Below, piece by piece: positions 56,066 to 64,000 of a stretch of 64,000 nucleotides of DNA (its first letter is position 1; each line of letters starts with the position of its first letter). Position numbers and translations under genes: made by a program. This DNA comes from Prevotella sp. P5-108 (GTDB taxonomy: Bacteria > Bacteroidota > Bacteroidia > Bacteroidales > Bacteroidaceae). Under the pieces are notes generated by a model. It did not search any database. It worked only from the letters and a program-made list of their open reading frames with translations, and was not told the DNA's origin. The stretch covers positions 1 to 64,000 of the forward strand of contig NZ_NPJJ01000053.1 in the NCBI RefSeq assembly GCF_002251385.1, given 5' to 3'.

Positions 56066-57685
56066 ATGAAATCAATCATCAAATATACATTGATAGGAGC
56101 CTTTACCATGAGCTTGGCTACAGCATGTACCAACTCGTTTGAGGATATCAATACCAATCCCAATGAGGCTCACGACAAAGATATGGAGAAAGACAACCTG
56201 AGCACAGGTGCCTTCTTCACCCAGATGCAGAACAATGTGGTGCTCTACAAGGACGGTGCCGGCAACGAGTCTTCTGACTATCAGGTCTGTCAGGGTCTCT
56301 CTCATGACCTCTATTCAGGCTATATCGGTCCGACCGGTACCTGGGCCAGCGGCTCTCACAACGGTACTTACAAGATGACATGGTATGAGCAGATGTTTAC
56401 CAAGCCATTCTCTCGCGTCATGCCCGCATGGCAGAGTCTGGTAAAGGCAGCCGAGAAGGGCAACCAGCCCGAAATCAAGGCTCTGGCAGACATCATCAAG
56501 GTTGAGGCTATGCACCGTGTCACCGACACCTATGGCCCTATACCTTATATCAATTATGGTAGCGGTTCGCTGGGAACTGCCTTCGACAGCCAGCAGGAAG
56601 TGTACAAGAAGTTCTTTGCCGAGCTCGACGATGCCATCGACGTGCTCACTCCTCTGGCCAGCGCCGGTGCTACTCTGATGCAGGACTACGACAATGTCTA
56701 TGACGGCAGTGTCAAGAACTGGGTCAAGTTTGCCAACACTCTGCGTCTGCGTCTTGCCATCCGTGTGGCTTATGCCGATGCAGCCCTCGCCAAGACCGAG
56801 GCAGAAAAATCCATCAACAATGTCATCGGCGTCATCGAGGCTGTAGACGAACACGCCGAACTGCTCCACAGCAAGCTCAACTACTATCATCCCAACTATG
56901 ATATGCAGGAGACCTTCAATGCCGGTGAAATCCGTATGAGTGCAGCCATGGACTCTTACATGAACGGTTACAACGACCCCCGTCGTACCGCCTACTTCAA
57001 GACTGCTGCCGACGACGGTGGCTATCATGGTGTGCGCTGTGGTACGGGCAACATCAGCTCTAAGGTCAGTGCCTATGCCGGAGCCAAGATTTCCAAGCTC
57101 AATATCGACAAGACCACAACTCCTATCGTGTGGATGACAGCTGCCGAGAGCTACTTCCTCCGTGCCGAGGGCGCTCTGCGTGGCTGGAACATGGGTGGTA
57201 CAGCCCAGCACTTCTATGAGGCTGGTGTGAAAATCTCTTTCCAGGAGGCTGGCGTCTCTGGCGCTGACAACTATCTCGCCAACGACGAACTGACTCCCGC
57301 TGCCTATGAAGACAAGACCGGCGACGGCAACGATGCCGCTTCTCCCAGTTCTATCACCATCGCTTGGGACGAGAGCGCTGGCTTTGAGAAGAACCTCGAG
57401 CGCATCATCACCCAGAAGTGGATAGCTATGTATCCCGATGGCCCTGAAGGATGGTCTGAATTCCGTCGTACAGGTTATCCCAAGCTGTTCCCCGTGGTAC
57501 GCAATGACAGCAATGGCAAGATAAGCACCAGCGTACAGATACGCCGACTGCCTTATCCACAGTCAGAGTACACCACCAACAGCGCTGCTGTCAACTCAGC
57601 AGTAAGCGTACTCAACGGCGAGTCTAACAATGGTACCGGCGACAACGGTGGCACCACTCTCTGGTGGGACAAGAAGTCACATTAA
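56066..57685 (+). CDS. SusD/RagB-family glycan-binding lipoprotein
   Basis: A 539-residue surface lipoprotein (lipobox ATAC, Cys21), the lid of the SusC transporter. The N-terminal helices include NTNPNEAH and the TPR-like scaffold; the C-terminal block WIAMYPDGPEGWSEFRRTGYP (split around residue 455) is the hallmark of SusD-like proteins. It is closest in look to the SusD-homologue-2/'SusD/RagB outer membrane' type that accompanies GH18-containing loci. Ligand residues cannot be assigned without a structure. Its stop is 32 bases before the GH18 ATG. Confidence 0.95.
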   Translation: MKSIIKYTLIGAFTMSLATACTNSFEDINTNPNEAHDKDMEKDNLSTGAFFTQMQNNVVLYKDGAGNESSDYQVCQGLSHDLYSGYIGPTGTWASGSHNGTYKMTWYEQMFTKPFSRVMPAWQSLVKAAEKGNQPEIKALADIIKVEAMHRVTDTYGPIPYINYGSGSLGTAFDSQQEVYKKFFAELDDAIDVLTPLASAGATLMQDYDNVYDGSVKNWVKFANTLRLRLAIRVAYADAALAKTEAEKSINNVIGVIEAVDEHAELLHSKLNYYHPNYDMQETFNAGEIRMSAAMDSYMNGYNDPRRTAYFKTAADDGGYHGVRCGTGNISSKVSAYAGAKISKLNIDKTTTPIVWMTAAESYFLRAEGALRGWNMGGTAQHFYEAGVKISFQEAGVSGADNYLANDELTPAAYEDKTGDGNDAASPSSITIAWDESAGFEKNLERIITQKWIAMYPDGPEGWSEFRRTGYPKLFPVVRNDSNGKISTSVQIRRLPYPQSEYTTNSAAVNSAVSVLNGESNNGTGDNGGTTLWWDKKSH

Positions 57686-57717
57686 TATTAATAATGTATA
57701 TTAAAGATAGAACCAAT

Positions 57718-58692
57718 ATGAAATTCAGAATATTTTTCAGCGCTGCCGTAGTAGCCTCTATGGTGTTTGGGGGTCTCACAAGCTGTGATACCGACACCGA
57801 GGCCAATACCGTTCAGGGTTTGAAGACCTATGACGAGCAATATTACAAGAATCTCCGTGCGTACAAGAAGAGCGACCACGAGATCTGCTATGTTTACTAT
57901 CAGAACTGGGCACCTCTCGAGGGTGTGGAAGGTAGCAAGGACCCCGCCTCTTGGGGCGAGCGTCTCGTCGGACTGCCCGACTCGCTCGATATCTGCAACC
58001 TCTGGATAGGTATTCCTACCCCAGAGACCCATCCTGTGGCTTACGCTGATATGCGCTACTGCCAGGAGAAACTGGGTACACGCTTTGTGTTCCATGCCGA
58101 TGCCTCTAACTGGAACCACGCCGTGTGGTATCGTGACGAGAATATGAATGTAGACCAGAACACCATCGTAGACCTGCGTGAAGACCGTAGCGAGGAAGCT
58201 CTGCGTGCCTATGCCCGATGGGCTGTCGATACCGTGGTAAAATGTGGTCTCGATGGCGTAGACTTCGACTACGAGGGATGGGACAGCAACTCTATGTACA
58301 TCGTTGCCGATGAGTGCAACAAGTATTTCGGTCCCGAAGGCAAGTGGGCAGAGAAGCTGTTCATGATAGACTATTTCGGTAGGTCCCCCGGTGACAACTG
58401 CGAACCCTATTGCGACTACCTCATCAAGCAGGCATATAGCGGCCAGGGTGCTACCGGCATGGGCGCTCCCGCTGGCTGGCCCGAGGAGAAGCACCTCTAC
58501 ATCGAGGCGTTTCATCAGAAACCCGACGGTGGCATGATTTGGAACTATGCCCGCTGGGAGCCCGCAAAGGGTCATAAGGGCGGTGTAGGTAGCTACTCTA
58601 CCCGTTTCAACTACAACCAGTCTAAGAACGGACAGCCCTATCAGGCTCTGCGTGAGGCCATTCAGATTATGAATCCCGCGTTGAATAAATAA
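57718..58692 (+). CDS. GH18 endo-beta-N-acetylglucosaminidase lipoprotein
   Basis: A 324-residue surface lipoprotein (lipobox TSC, Cys23). The complete GH18 catalytic motif DxxDxDxE is present as Asp179-Asp182-Asp184-Glu186 (DGVDFDYE). Endo-acting enzymes of this subgroup (EndoF/H and BT3987-like) cut the chitobiose core of high-mannose N-glycans using neighbouring-group help from the N-acetyl group. The intact acid separates it from the inactive GH18-like binding proteins also found in such loci. I start it at 57718; a longer frame from 57664 overlaps the SusD gene and would lose the lipoprotein signal. Substrate specificity for high-mannose glycans is inferred from locus type. Confidence 0.9.
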   Translation: MKFRIFFSAAVVASMVFGGLTSCDTDTEANTVQGLKTYDEQYYKNLRAYKKSDHEICYVYYQNWAPLEGVEGSKDPASWGERLVGLPDSLDICNLWIGIPTPETHPVAYADMRYCQEKLGTRFVFHADASNWNHAVWYRDENMNVDQNTIVDLREDRSEEALRAYARWAVDTVVKCGLDGVDFDYEGWDSNSMYIVADECNKYFGPEGKWAEKLFMIDYFGRSPGDNCEPYCDYLIKQAYSGQGATGMGAPAGWPEEKHLYIEAFHQKPDGGMIWNYARWEPAKGHKGGVGSYSTRFNYNQSKNGQPYQALREAIQIMNPALNK

Positions 58693-58724
58693 ACGTATCA
58701 ACACTACAATAAACAGAAACAATA

Positions 58725-59963
58725 ATGAATATCAAGTATAGTTTAATGTCGGCAGCCCTGCTGCTCATGGCAGGCGGTACAGTACTGACCGGCTGTAATG
58801 CTGAGGGCGACGACTTCGATTATGGCAAGAACGGACTTCTGGTAGTAGGTACCGAGGTTACTCCCGTTCAGAAATTTGTGGTTGAGGATACCCCTTCTTC
58901 GTATCCTATCTCTATCCAGGCAACCAGCAAGGTAGAAAGTGATGTTAAGGTTTCACTCGCCATCGATACTGCATTGGTATCGCAGTACAACCTTAAGAAT
59001 GGTAGCTCTTACTATGGCATACCATTGGACTGTGTAGAACTCGAGAACAGCGAGGTAACCATCAAGGCTGGTAGCGCTGTATCTACAGCCACTGCTGTCA
59101 AGGTGGTAAGCACCGAGTCATTTGTCGAGGGACGCAGCTACATGATTCCTGTTACCATCAAGGCCGTATCTGGTGGCAATCTGGATGTCGTTGAGGCTTC
59201 GCGCACTCTCTTCATCCGCATCTCACGTGTGCTCAACTTCCACCATATGTCATACACCTCTACCGCTTCATCCAACTTCATCTTTGATGAGAGCAAGAAG
59301 GTAGACCTGGGCAACTACACCATCCAGTTCAAGTTCTATGCCAACGGCTTCGGATATGCCGGTAACATCCAGCGTGTGCTGGCTATCGAGGGTGCCAATG
59401 AGGAAATGGCCAATATGTTCCGCTTTGGTGAGTCTGGTTCTGCTGGTGGCGACATCCTCCAGTGGATTTATCCCGGTGGCGGTATGTTCTCTACCACTCA
59501 CTTTGCTGCCCGTCGCTGGTATCTCGTGACCTGTACCTACAACGGCTCCGACTTCAATATGTATGTAGATGACAACCCCTCACCCGATGCCAATGCGTCT
59601 GTATCAGGCAAGTCTACTCCCTTCCAGCGTTTCGAGCTGGGTATGTCTTGGGGTAACTACTATGCCAGCCAGTACTTCAGCGGTCGTCTGGCTGAGATTC
59701 GTCTGTGGAACAAGGCCCTCTCTCCCAGCACCATCGCTACCACTCTCTGTGGCGTAGACCCCAACTCTGATGGTCTCGTGGCTTACTGGAAGATGAACCA
59801 GACAGAGGGCTATGTCATCAAGGACGTTTCTAACCACGGTTATGACATGGACTGGAAGAATACCGTGCGCGACAAGAACGAGAGCGGTAATCTCTCAGCT
59901 ACAACCGATGCTTATCAGGGTATCTCTTGGGGCATAGACGAAAACAACAAGTGTTCTGAGTAA
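58725..59963 (+). CDS. DUF1735/LamG-type surface glycan-binding lipoprotein
   Basis: A 412-residue lipoprotein (lipobox LTGC, Cys24). Residues about 35-165 form a DUF1735 (BT3987-N-like) beta-sandwich, with SYYGIPLDCVELENSEVTIKAG split over its mid part. Residues about 185-385 are a concanavalin/LamG-like jelly roll, seen in YTIQFKFYANGFG, RWYLVTCTYNGSDFNMYVDD and AEIRLWNKALS. Proteins of this build bind the released or protein-bound glycan at the cell surface. It lies between the GH18 and the second DUF1735 gene with 32- and 19-base gaps, in one operon. Confidence 0.88.
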   Translation: MNIKYSLMSAALLLMAGGTVLTGCNAEGDDFDYGKNGLLVVGTEVTPVQKFVVEDTPSSYPISIQATSKVESDVKVSLAIDTALVSQYNLKNGSSYYGIPLDCVELENSEVTIKAGSAVSTATAVKVVSTESFVEGRSYMIPVTIKAVSGGNLDVVEASRTLFIRISRVLNFHHMSYTSTASSNFIFDESKKVDLGNYTIQFKFYANGFGYAGNIQRVLAIEGANEEMANMFRFGESGSAGGDILQWIYPGGGMFSTTHFAARRWYLVTCTYNGSDFNMYVDDNPSPDANASVSGKSTPFQRFELGMSWGNYYASQYFSGRLAEIRLWNKALSPSTIATTLCGVDPNSDGLVAYWKMNQTEGYVIKDVSNHGYDMDWKNTVRDKNESGNLSATTDAYQGISWGIDENNKCSE

Positions 59964-59982
59964 TCAAAGGAGGATAGTAACA

Positions 59983-61002
59983 ATGAAAAATATAATCAAA
60001 TCAGCAGCCCTCGGTGTCTTGGCAGTAGCCGGCATCACGATGGCATCATGCTCGAGCGACACCGTATATGACGTGGTGGGCAATCCCAACAACCTCGTTT
60101 ACTTCAAGGCTAACGCCAACAATACCTTTACAGGTACGGTTGCTCATACTCCGGTAGGTGACTTCGGTTCGCTCAAGGGCGAATTCCCTGTAAAAGTGCA
60201 GCGTGCCCCAAGCCAGAATTGCAAGGTATATGTAGTCTCAGATCCCAGCCTGGTTGAAGCCTACAATGCCGAGCATAACACTTCTTATGTTGCTCTTCCC
60301 GAGTCTGCCGTTACATTCGAGAACCAGAACGTCACGGTAGAAGCAGGAAAGACGGATGCAAGCGATACCGTGAAGGTAACTCTCAATGAGAGTGCTCTGG
60401 CTTCGCTCACCGAGAAGGCCTATATGATGGCTGTCAAGATAGGTTCTGCCGAGGGAGAACTTAAGGGCAGCGAGGAGCGTGGCGTAGGTTATCTCATCGT
60501 GAACACAGAGACCAAACTCGTCAAGGATATTTCTTCTAAAGATGACGTTGTAGGAACTCTCCTTACTGATTATACTGGTTGGAATGTTAAGTATGACAGC
60601 GGTGTAGATATTACCGCCAGCGAACTCTTTGATGGTGACCTGACCAATGGCGCTGGTCTCCGTGCCGACGGCAATGATGGCAAGACCAAGGTAGTCATCG
60701 TGGATATGGGCGGCAATAAGTCTGTCAGCGGTTTCCGATTCTCACGCTACTACAAGTCCTGGTATGGCGGATGGTGGTATGATGAGTACTATTTCTCTGC
60801 TGTCAAGATTGAGTTGAGCAAAGATGGTGTCAACTGGGATGAGGCTGGTACCGTCACAGAGAGCGAAATGCCCAAGAACGGAGGTTACCAGTACTGTTCG
60901 TTCTATGGTGGTGTGTCAGCACGCTACATACGCCTCTCTATTGAGAGTGGCTCTTCTTCAGTATCAAGTCTTGCCGAATTAGGCGTATATGTAGCCAACT
61001 GA
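59983..61002 (+). CDS. DUF1735/F5-8 type C surface glycan-binding lipoprotein
   Basis: A 339-residue lipoprotein (lipobox ASC, Cys23). Residues about 35-170 are DUF1735, including SYVALPESAVTFENQ and the aspartate-rich strand end DTVKVTLNES. Residues about 190-339 form an F5/8 type C (discoidin-like) sandwich, with SELFDGDLTNGAGLR, VVIVDMGGNKSVSGFRF and YIRLSIESGSS. Such domains bind galactose- or mannose-containing glycans. Last gene of the SusCD operon, followed by a terminator. Confidence 0.88.
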   Translation: MKNIIKSAALGVLAVAGITMASCSSDTVYDVVGNPNNLVYFKANANNTFTGTVAHTPVGDFGSLKGEFPVKVQRAPSQNCKVYVVSDPSLVEAYNAEHNTSYVALPESAVTFENQNVTVEAGKTDASDTVKVTLNESALASLTEKAYMMAVKIGSAEGELKGSEERGVGYLIVNTETKLVKDISSKDDVVGTLLTDYTGWNVKYDSGVDITASELFDGDLTNGAGLRADGNDGKTKVVIVDMGGNKSVSGFRFSRYYKSWYGGWWYDEYYFSAVKIELSKDGVNWDEAGTVTESEMPKNGGYQYCSFYGGVSARYIRLSIESGSSSVSSLAELGVYVAN

Positions 61003-61055
61003 TAGATTAGCAAGAATACACCTAACGGGCTAATGACCGTTTGGGGTTCAATATT

Positions 61056-61095
61056 AAGGGGTGCCTGGCCGATATGAAGACCATGCACCCCTTTT
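61056..61095 (+). terminator. Intrinsic terminator of the SusCD operon
   Basis: AAGGGGTGC (61056-61064) pairs with GCACCCCTT (61085-61093), continuing into a short T-run (TTTT, to 61095). It lies 54 bases after the last gene. Confidence 0.75.
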
Positions 61096-61163
61096 ATCAA
61101 TGTCTCTCTGATTGTTCTGATTGTTGCTGCTGCAACTGTTTCTACCACCCAATCAGTAGCCCT

Positions 61164-63032
61164 CTATGGGCGCTTGAGTATCACTTTGCCTTTGTAGACT
61201 GTGTCGGCGGCGCTGTCGAGGTCGTCCAGCAGCTGCGCCTTGGCGGCGGGATAGGTGCCGCGTCGCAGGATGAGGGTGTTGGTCTGCTTGACGGTGTGCC
61301 CCTCTACGCTTACGGTCGATGTGAAGGAGCCTATCTCGTTGGTTATGCTTACCGGCTTGGGCGTGGCTTCTAACATACATCCCTCGGGCAGCGTCATCTC
61401 GATAATCTCCACGTTCTTGAAGCCTTGATCTATGTAGATCTCGTGCTTGCGGTCGCGCGCTATGTGGCTCGGGACAAAGTTGCTGTGCAGCGGGTTGATG
61501 GTGGCAAAGAGGCGGGCACGCGTGCTGGTGGCTATCTGCACCTGGTCGGCTTCGACCGAGGCTGAGATGAGAGGCAGTAGGCCACGCCCGCCCTCGCCCT
61601 TGCGGTAGCCCATCCTCGCCACAGCCCGCTTTATGTTGCCAAAGGGCAGACTGTAAGCTCTCGCAGCCGCATTGATGCAGTCTTTCTCGCTCTTCTTGAG
61701 CCAGCCATAGAGCCTGGTGTAGCGATGACAGCTATAGCTGTCGATGATGTTTATGCTGCCGGTGCCGTCGGGGCGGAAAACGGTCTTCACCTTGGTAGTG
61801 CGCAGATTGAGTGTATCGGCATAGTCGGGCAGGATGACTCTGTGTCCGCCCTTGTCGCTTATCTCTACCGCCTCGTGTCCCGCTATGTCGTCGTGGGTAT
61901 AGCCCAGAGGTATCTCTGGGTTGGTACACTCCATCCATATCACCCCTTTGGAGGTGGGCACCTTGAGGATGACGTGGTTGAGCTGCTGGAAGTTGGGCAG
62001 GTCGATGAGCCTGTCATACTTGGTGCTGATGAGCGTATAGGTCGAAGCCACGCCCGCTTCTGCCAGCATGGCCTTCATCAGATTGGTCAGTGCCTTGCAG
62101 TCGCCGAAACCTTTGCGCCACACAAACTCGGCAGCCAGCGGGCGGTAGCCGCCGATACCCAGCTGGATGCTCACATAGCGGGTGTGGCGGCGCAGCAGGT
62201 TGTAGAGCACCCTCACCTTGTCCCAGTCGGTGGTACAGGTGTCGGTGAGCTCGTGCACCTTGGCCCGGGCGTCGTCGGGCAGCACGTCCATGCCCTGGCA
62301 GAGGCTGTTGATCCACAGTCCAAACTCTTCCCACGACTTCATGCTGCCCTGTGTGCCGTAATAATCAAGTCTTTCTGGCACGAAGAGCACTTTGGGAATC
62401 TGCTGCAGCAGCGGTTTGCTGAACTCCTCATAGACCACCTCTCCCTGGTTGGCGAGCGTGAAAGTCCGGCGTTTCTTCCCCTTGGGCGTGGTGCTCTCCA
62501 CGGGCTTCATGTCGGTGTCCATAGCCACATAGCGCAGGTTCATCGATGCCGGGAAGTCTATCATGTAGGTAGCCTCCTTGACCTCGGTGTCATAGGCGGG
62601 TATGGGCAAGAAGGGCGGATAGCTTATGGTGTTGTCCGTGCGGTGGTAGGTCACATCGGTGGTCACCACGATGGGGTAGAGAGGCAGGTCTATGCTCAGT
62701 TCCACGCTCTTCAGGTCGGTGACCATGTCTCCCGAGTACTCCGAATACTTCAGGTCGCCGGCTTTGTATTTCTTGTTGAACTTGCTGTTTACCCCTTCGA
62801 CCACGCAGGCGAAACGTTCAATCTTCTCCGACTTGTCGAGCGTGGTGTAGAAGTTGGCCAGCTGGCTCATGGTCTCCTTGTATATCACCACCTCGGTGTG
62901 CTCGGTCATGCGGTATTCGCTCTGCGAGATTACGTCGATGTGCACTGTCTGCTTGCGTATCTGCGCTGTGGGCTCTGCCCATGCCGCGGCAGCCCATGCC
63001 GTGACTGCGGCGATAAGCGTGATGATTCTCAT
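61164..63032 (-). CDS. DUF3857/transglutaminase-like exported protein
   Basis: A 622-residue protein with signal peptide 1-19. Residues about 30-220 are a DUF3857 beta domain. The transglutaminase-like core shows Cys312 in GFGDCKALTN and His353 in LNHVIL; the third residue falls at WMECTNP (Glu368), which is Glu rather than the usual Asp in classical enzymes. The C-terminal third (from about 395) is a beta-rich DUF2569/DUF3858-like domain. Such proteins are common in Bacteroidetes and are thought to be periplasmic; their substrate is unknown. Its ATG overlaps the stop of the next gene upstream (ATGA), so the two are coupled. Confidence 0.82.
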   Translation of the reverse strand: MRIITLIAAVTAWAAAAWAEPTAQIRKQTVHIDVISQSEYRMTEHTEVVIYKETMSQLANFYTTLDKSEKIERFACVVEGVNSKFNKKYKAGDLKYSEYSGDMVTDLKSVELSIDLPLYPIVVTTDVTYHRTDNTISYPPFLPIPAYDTEVKEATYMIDFPASMNLRYVAMDTDMKPVESTTPKGKKRRTFTLANQGEVVYEEFSKPLLQQIPKVLFVPERLDYYGTQGSMKSWEEFGLWINSLCQGMDVLPDDARAKVHELTDTCTTDWDKVRVLYNLLRRHTRYVSIQLGIGGYRPLAAEFVWRKGFGDCKALTNLMKAMLAEAGVASTYTLISTKYDRLIDLPNFQQLNHVILKVPTSKGVIWMECTNPEIPLGYTHDDIAGHEAVEISDKGGHRVILPDYADTLNLRTTKVKTVFRPDGTGSINIIDSYSCHRYTRLYGWLKKSEKDCINAAARAYSLPFGNIKRAVARMGYRKGEGGRGLLPLISASVEADQVQIATSTRARLFATINPLHSNFVPSHIARDRKHEIYIDQGFKNVEIIEMTLPEGCMLEATPKPVSITNEIGSFTSTVSVEGHTVKQTNTLILRRGTYPAAKAQLLDDLDSAADTVYKGKVILKRP

Positions 63033-64000
63033 GGCTTTTTCTTTAGTACTATGAGGTCTTTGCTGCGCTCCACGATGTTGGCGAAGAACGTCTTCACCTC
63101 GTCGTAGCGGTTGTTGGCAAAGAAGACCTTGTTGATTTTGAAAATGGTGTTACACTTGATGACATTGTTGGCTACACCGCAGACGATGCGTGCCGTTATC
63201 TCGCGCCCCTGGGTAGCGATGTTCACGCTCTTGGGCAGTTCCTCTACCTCCCAACCCTCGGGGATGGTGATGGTGTAGAGGGTGCGCTCGGTATGGATGA
63301 AGGGAAACTCTATGGGCATCTGGCGGGTGGCGTCGGTGAACGGGTTGCTCTTGACCATGGGGTAGATGATGGGCGAGATGTAGATGTGGTCGTCTGTGGC
63401 TTCACCCTTGCGGGTAAAGGTGTAGTCCTCGCTCGCCTCGTCGCCAAACTCCTTGGCGTCGGTGGTCTTGTAGTCGGCTATACTGATGTTGAAGTCTTCC
63501 TCCTTGTCGGTCACATATTCCTTCTCGTCCTTGGCTTGCGCATAGTGGGAGCGGAACATATAGGCACCCGTACCTCGGTGTACGGCCTTGACCTTGCCCT
63601 TGAGTTCGCCGTTGACGTCTATCGCTGCCGTCACTACATTGCTTTCGGTGTCTTTGCCTATGAGCTGCAGGTCTACCCACTTCTCGCCCTCTTGCTTGCT
63701 CAGGATGCGTGCCTTGTTGACATACAGAGAGGGAGTGAACGCGTTGAGGAAGCCTTTCTCCGACGAGGCGTCGGCATACATCATCTTGCCTTCGCCCATG
63801 GGTATTCCCACCACAAAGGTGTTGAGTTTGTCCATGCTGGGGTAGGTCACGGGCAGCGTGCCGGTGTTGCGTAGGCGCATCACCACGGGCACCGCCTCGA
63901 TGCCGGCGTCGCGCAGCATGTTGACCATTATCAGGTTGATGTCGGCGTTGGAGCCTGTGCCCGCCTTGGCGGTCTTCGCCATCGACTGTGGGCTCAACTC
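63029..64000 (-). CDS. DUF3857/transglutaminase-like protein, 5' end outside window
   Basis: C-terminal 323 or so residues of a larger protein; the frame is open through the window edge. The first residues, AGTGSNADINLIMVNMLRDAG, correspond to the transglutaminase core, where the catalytic Cys position (GDC in its neighbour) is Asn here. RLRNTGTLPVTYPSMDKLNTFV and the C-terminal YTITIPEGWEVEELPKSVNI match the DUF3857/DUF3858 layout. It seems to be a paralogue of the next gene that has lost the thiol. Partial gene, so the signal peptide and N-domain are not seen. Confidence 0.75.
   Translation of the reverse strand, partial: ELSPQSMAKTAKAGTGSNADINLIMVNMLRDAGIEAVPVVMRLRNTGTLPVTYPSMDKLNTFVVGIPMGEGKMMYADASSEKGFLNAFTPSLYVNKARILSKQEGEKWVDLQLIGKDTESNVVTAAIDVNGELKGKVKAVHRGTGAYMFRSHYAQAKDEKEYVTDKEEDFNISIADYKTTDAKEFGDEASEDYTFTRKGEATDDHIYISPIIYPMVKSNPFTDATRQMPIEFPFIHTERTLYTITIPEGWEVEELPKSVNIATQGREITARIVCGVANNVIKCNTIFKINKVFFANNRYDEVKTFFANIVERSKDLIVLKKKP

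Overview
The window comes from a Bacteroidota (Bacteroidales) chromosome, most likely a Prevotella-like gut or rumen/oral lineage. The evidence is a SusC/SusD polysaccharide locus, a Mfa/FimB-type fimbrial operon, a type IX secretion-like C-terminal domain, GSIII glutamine synthetase, the LL-DAP aminotransferase lysine route, and repeated Bacteroidetes-type -7 promoter elements (TAnnTTTG). GC content is moderately high in housekeeping genes and visibly lower in the fimbrial subunits and in parts of the giant adhesin gene. No rRNA, tRNA, CRISPR array or phage was seen.

Layout. 114-8681 is a nitrogen and lysine block: amt and asnB leftward, then dapF, dapL and glnN rightward from a long divergent intergenic region. 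8785-12272 holds a leftward metallophosphoesterase/GH92 alpha-mannosidase pair. 12925-17854 has trpB2, a GH78-like glycosidase and a BASS-like transporter, separated by hairpin terminators. 18016-28956 is a leftward gene run that looks like an exopolysaccharide synthesis/export operon: HEAT-repeat membrane protein, processive GT2, TPR/beta-barrel export protein, DUF4838 lipoprotein, DUF1573 lipoprotein, then two tandem paralogous lipoproteins of unknown function. 29080-30124 is an intact IS982-type insertion sequence, followed by a MITE-like element and small repeats.

30848-51356 is a leftward fimbrial operon: DUF3575 protein, DUF3868/OmpA-like protein, AT-rich major fimbrillin, FimB/Mfa2 anchor, second fimbrillin-like lipoprotein, and a 4289-residue multi-module beta-helix protein with a type IX-like C-terminal domain. 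A repeat-rich 0.9 kb spacer separates fimbrillin and anchor. 52947-61002 is a rightward SusC-SusD-GH18-DUF1735/LamG-DUF1735/F5-8 locus, gene content typical of capture and endo-cleavage of high-mannose N-glycans, closed by a terminator. 61164-64000 has two overlapping DUF3857/transglutaminase-like genes, the first cut by the window edge.

The most unusual structure is non-coding. Two long divergent intergenic regions (12273-12924 and 51357-52946) each carry a degenerate array with a strict 21-bp period, in the same orientation and with the same two-part architecture (C-rich units, then near-palindromic TTTCG units). A third divergent region (3274-4212) shows weaker 21/42-bp periodicity. These arrays, the exopolysaccharide operon and the giant fimbria-linked adhesin are the best candidates for something undescribed.
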